29,773 bases of DNA. Origin: CALZBJ01 sp945619025. GTDB taxonomy: Bacteria > Pseudomonadota > Gammaproteobacteria > Cardiobacteriales > Wohlfahrtiimonadaceae. Below the pieces are notes generated by a model that was not told the origin of the DNA, made no database searches, and saw only the letters and a program-made list of their open reading frames with translations. How positions within the stretch are numbered: the first letter of the stretch is position 1; every line of letters starts with the position of its first letter. This document shows positions 28,638 to 29,773 of this stretch, one piece after another. Location: contig CALZBJ010000021.1 of the NCBI GenBank assembly GCA_945619025.1, forward strand, positions 1 through 29,773. Direction: 5' to 3'. The translations under genes and the position numbers were made by a program.

Positions 28638-29199
28638 AGCGCGCTCCTTTTTTCTCTCGATACTGCAGACAGATAAGCCCAAGCCATAAAAAGAGAAAAC
28701 CTGCCATCAGAATGAGTCCTACGGCGATCATCAATAACTGGTAAAGCGTTGCGATCGGCACTAAAAAGAGCATAATACCGATTAAAATCATGGTACGCGC
28801 AAACCAGATAAATCCGGTGGTATAACGTTTTTGGTAGAGCCGTAAACGATAGCCCGTTAAAAAGAATAGGAAGCCACTTAACGCCGTCCAAAGCCCGAGT
28901 AAAATGGGCAGATATTCGATGGTGTAATGCTCCGCATAACCGGTATAGAGATAGATCCCGATCAGCGCGAATAACCCGGCAATCGCAATTCGAAAGCGTG
29001 GGCGATTAAACTCCCAATTACTCAGGAGAAAGACCACTTCAAAGAGCGCCACTAACAAAAAGAGGAGCGTACTAATGGTCGGCACTAAAATCAGCGTCAT
29101 CAGCGGGTAAAAAAACATAAAAAGCGCCATTACAATAAAGATTGTCCCGAGCATAAATGGCATCCAACCGTTATTTATTAAAAGTGGCGATCGCGTCAT
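28627..29199 (-). CDS. HdeD/DUF308-like membrane protein
   Basis: A membrane protein with six hydrophobic helices and a spacing typical of HdeD/DUF308 proteins: a GW-start helix (NNGWMPFMLGTIFIVMALFMFFYP), then regular pairs of helices each beginning with basic residues. About 190 residues from ATG 29199, where GGGG lies 5 nt upstream; a TTG at 29244 would add 15 residues without a better ribosome binding site. HdeD is linked to acid resistance in E. coli, but most relatives have no known role. It is co-transcribed with the GDSL esterase through an 11 bp overlap. Confidence 0.65.
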   Translation of the reverse strand: MTRSPLLINNGWMPFMLGTIFIVMALFMFFYPLMTLILVPTISTLLFLLVALFEVVFLLSNWEFNRPRFRIAIAGLFALIGIYLYTGYAEHYTIEYLPILLGLWTALSGFLFFLTGYRLRLYQKRYTTGFIWFARTMILIGIMLFLVPIATLYQLLMIAVGLILMAGFLFLWLGLICLQYREKKGARYAK

Positions 29200-29348
29200 A
29201 TCTACCCCGTAAGCTGTGATGGCGAATAAAATCTTTGGAATCAATTCTCATTATACTTAATTTTAAGCAAAAGATAAGGTTGAAAAACAAGCCATTTCCT
29301 CCGACAATGCTAACTATCTTATCTACGTTTCAGCCCTTGGAGGTGCCT

Positions 29349-29773
29349 ATGTTTACGTCCCACTATACGCCGAAATTTCTCACGAAAAATGAGATCCCAA
29401 TGATGCGCAACTACGCCAAAGCCAGTGAAGAACGTGGTGCACTTCATCCCGATATATTAGAGGTGATCCATCAGAAAAAATGGCTACGGACGACGATTCC
29501 TGAAAGCGTCTCCGGCGGGCTTGAATGGTCTGTTCCTGAGATTATCGCGCTATTTGAGGAGCTTGCCTATGTCGATGGCAATATCGGTTGGACGGTAAAT
29601 TTGGGCGCGGGCGCAAACCTATTTGCCGGCTTTTTCCCAGAAGAAGTGGCTAACGAAATTTTTAGTGATCCGCTTGTCTGCTGCGCTGGAAGTGGCGCCT
29701 CTACCGGAACGGCGTTTTATAACGAAGAGAATGAAAGCTACGCTTTAAAGGGATATTGGCGCTATGCAAGTGG
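29349..29773 (+). CDS. Acyl-CoA dehydrogenase-like flavoprotein, N-terminal part
   Basis: Starts at ATG 29349 with GGAGGT 5 nt upstream and runs open to the window edge (141 codons). The start MFTSHYTPKFLTKNEIP is followed by the helical N-terminal domain of the acyl-CoA dehydrogenase fold: SGGLEWSVPEIIALFEELAYVDGNIGWTVNLGAGANLFAGFFPEEV, then CCAGSGASTGTA in the position of the flavin-proximal strand. The GNIGWTVNLGA pattern is closer to flavin-dependent monooxygenases of the HsaA/DszC-type subgroup than to classical beta-oxidation dehydrogenases. The true substrate needs the missing C-terminal part. Confidence 0.8.
   Translation, partial: MFTSHYTPKFLTKNEIPMMRNYAKASEERGALHPDILEVIHQKKWLRTTIPESVSGGLEWSVPEIIALFEELAYVDGNIGWTVNLGAGANLFAGFFPEEVANEIFSDPLVCCAGSGASTGTAFYNEENESYALKGYWRYAS

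Noticed and set aside
1..29773. CRISPR arrays, tRNA or rRNA genes, complete insertion sequences, prophage genes
   Set aside because: No regularly spaced repeats, no cloverleaf-like segments and no intact transposase, integrase or phage structural genes were seen.

Overview
The window is a 29.8 kb stretch of chromosome from a moderately low-GC Gram-negative bacterium. Evidence for that is an HtpG with a sigma-32 promoter, lipoproteins with lipoboxes, an FMN riboswitch ahead of a ribD-ribE-ribBA-ribH operon, AcnA, PpnN, a periplasmic TsdA-type dihaem cytochrome c and FNR-type boxes. A gammaproteobacterium is most likely. A Cardiobacteriales-type genome (Ignatzschineria or Wohlfahrtiimonas) is only a guess from gene content.

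Layout. 1-5,860: plus-strand housekeeping genes: htpG, an SH3-domain coiled-coil envelope protein, a membrane metallophosphoesterase and ppnN, most followed by a clear intrinsic terminator. 5,860-7,600: an accessory-looking patch with a DUF4282-type membrane protein, a 69-residue orphan, many small palindromes, an unassigned terminator and a possible transposase scrap. 7,599-8,555: a zinc alcohol dehydrogenase that has lost about 48 internal residues. 8,681-11,800 (minus strand): two tandem MetQ/NlpA-like lipoproteins, a 2-oxoglutarate/Fe(II) oxygenase of the isopenicillin N synthase family, and two copies of a conserved leader element. 11,822-16,945: a TrhA/hemolysin III protein, ChrA, a GIDE-like membrane protein, a single-domain protoglobin and an exported penicillin V acylase-type Ntn hydrolase. 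17,043-20,185: TsdA, a paired SMR exporter and an orphan lipoprotein. 20,339-26,695: acnA and the riboflavin operon. 26,696-29,773: the FMN riboswitch, membrane proteins, a probable Tat-exported GDSL esterase and the start of an acyl-CoA dehydrogenase-like gene cut by the window edge.

The most interesting signal is a 36-40 nt element present twice on the minus strand, at 10,449-10,484 (upstream of the metQ-like pair) and 11,688-11,727 (upstream of the oxygenase). Both copies read GCCGATTTG, a 5-6 nt spacer, GCTTGCGGGCA, a 3-4 nt spacer, CAGCTAA. Each sits 9-10 nt after a TATA-like -10, so each should form the extreme 5' end of its mRNA. The oxygenase leader then carries an intrinsic terminator whose loop and 3' arm can pair with the element. 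The metQ leader carries an anti-Shine-Dalgarno that is an exact complement of the metQ ribosome binding site. This looks like one RNA sensor with two output platforms. Its conserved words occur in the same order as in the SAM-II riboswitch, but the region after GCTTGC is shorter. It could be a compact SAM-II variant or a new class serving a small methionine or sulfur-related regulon.
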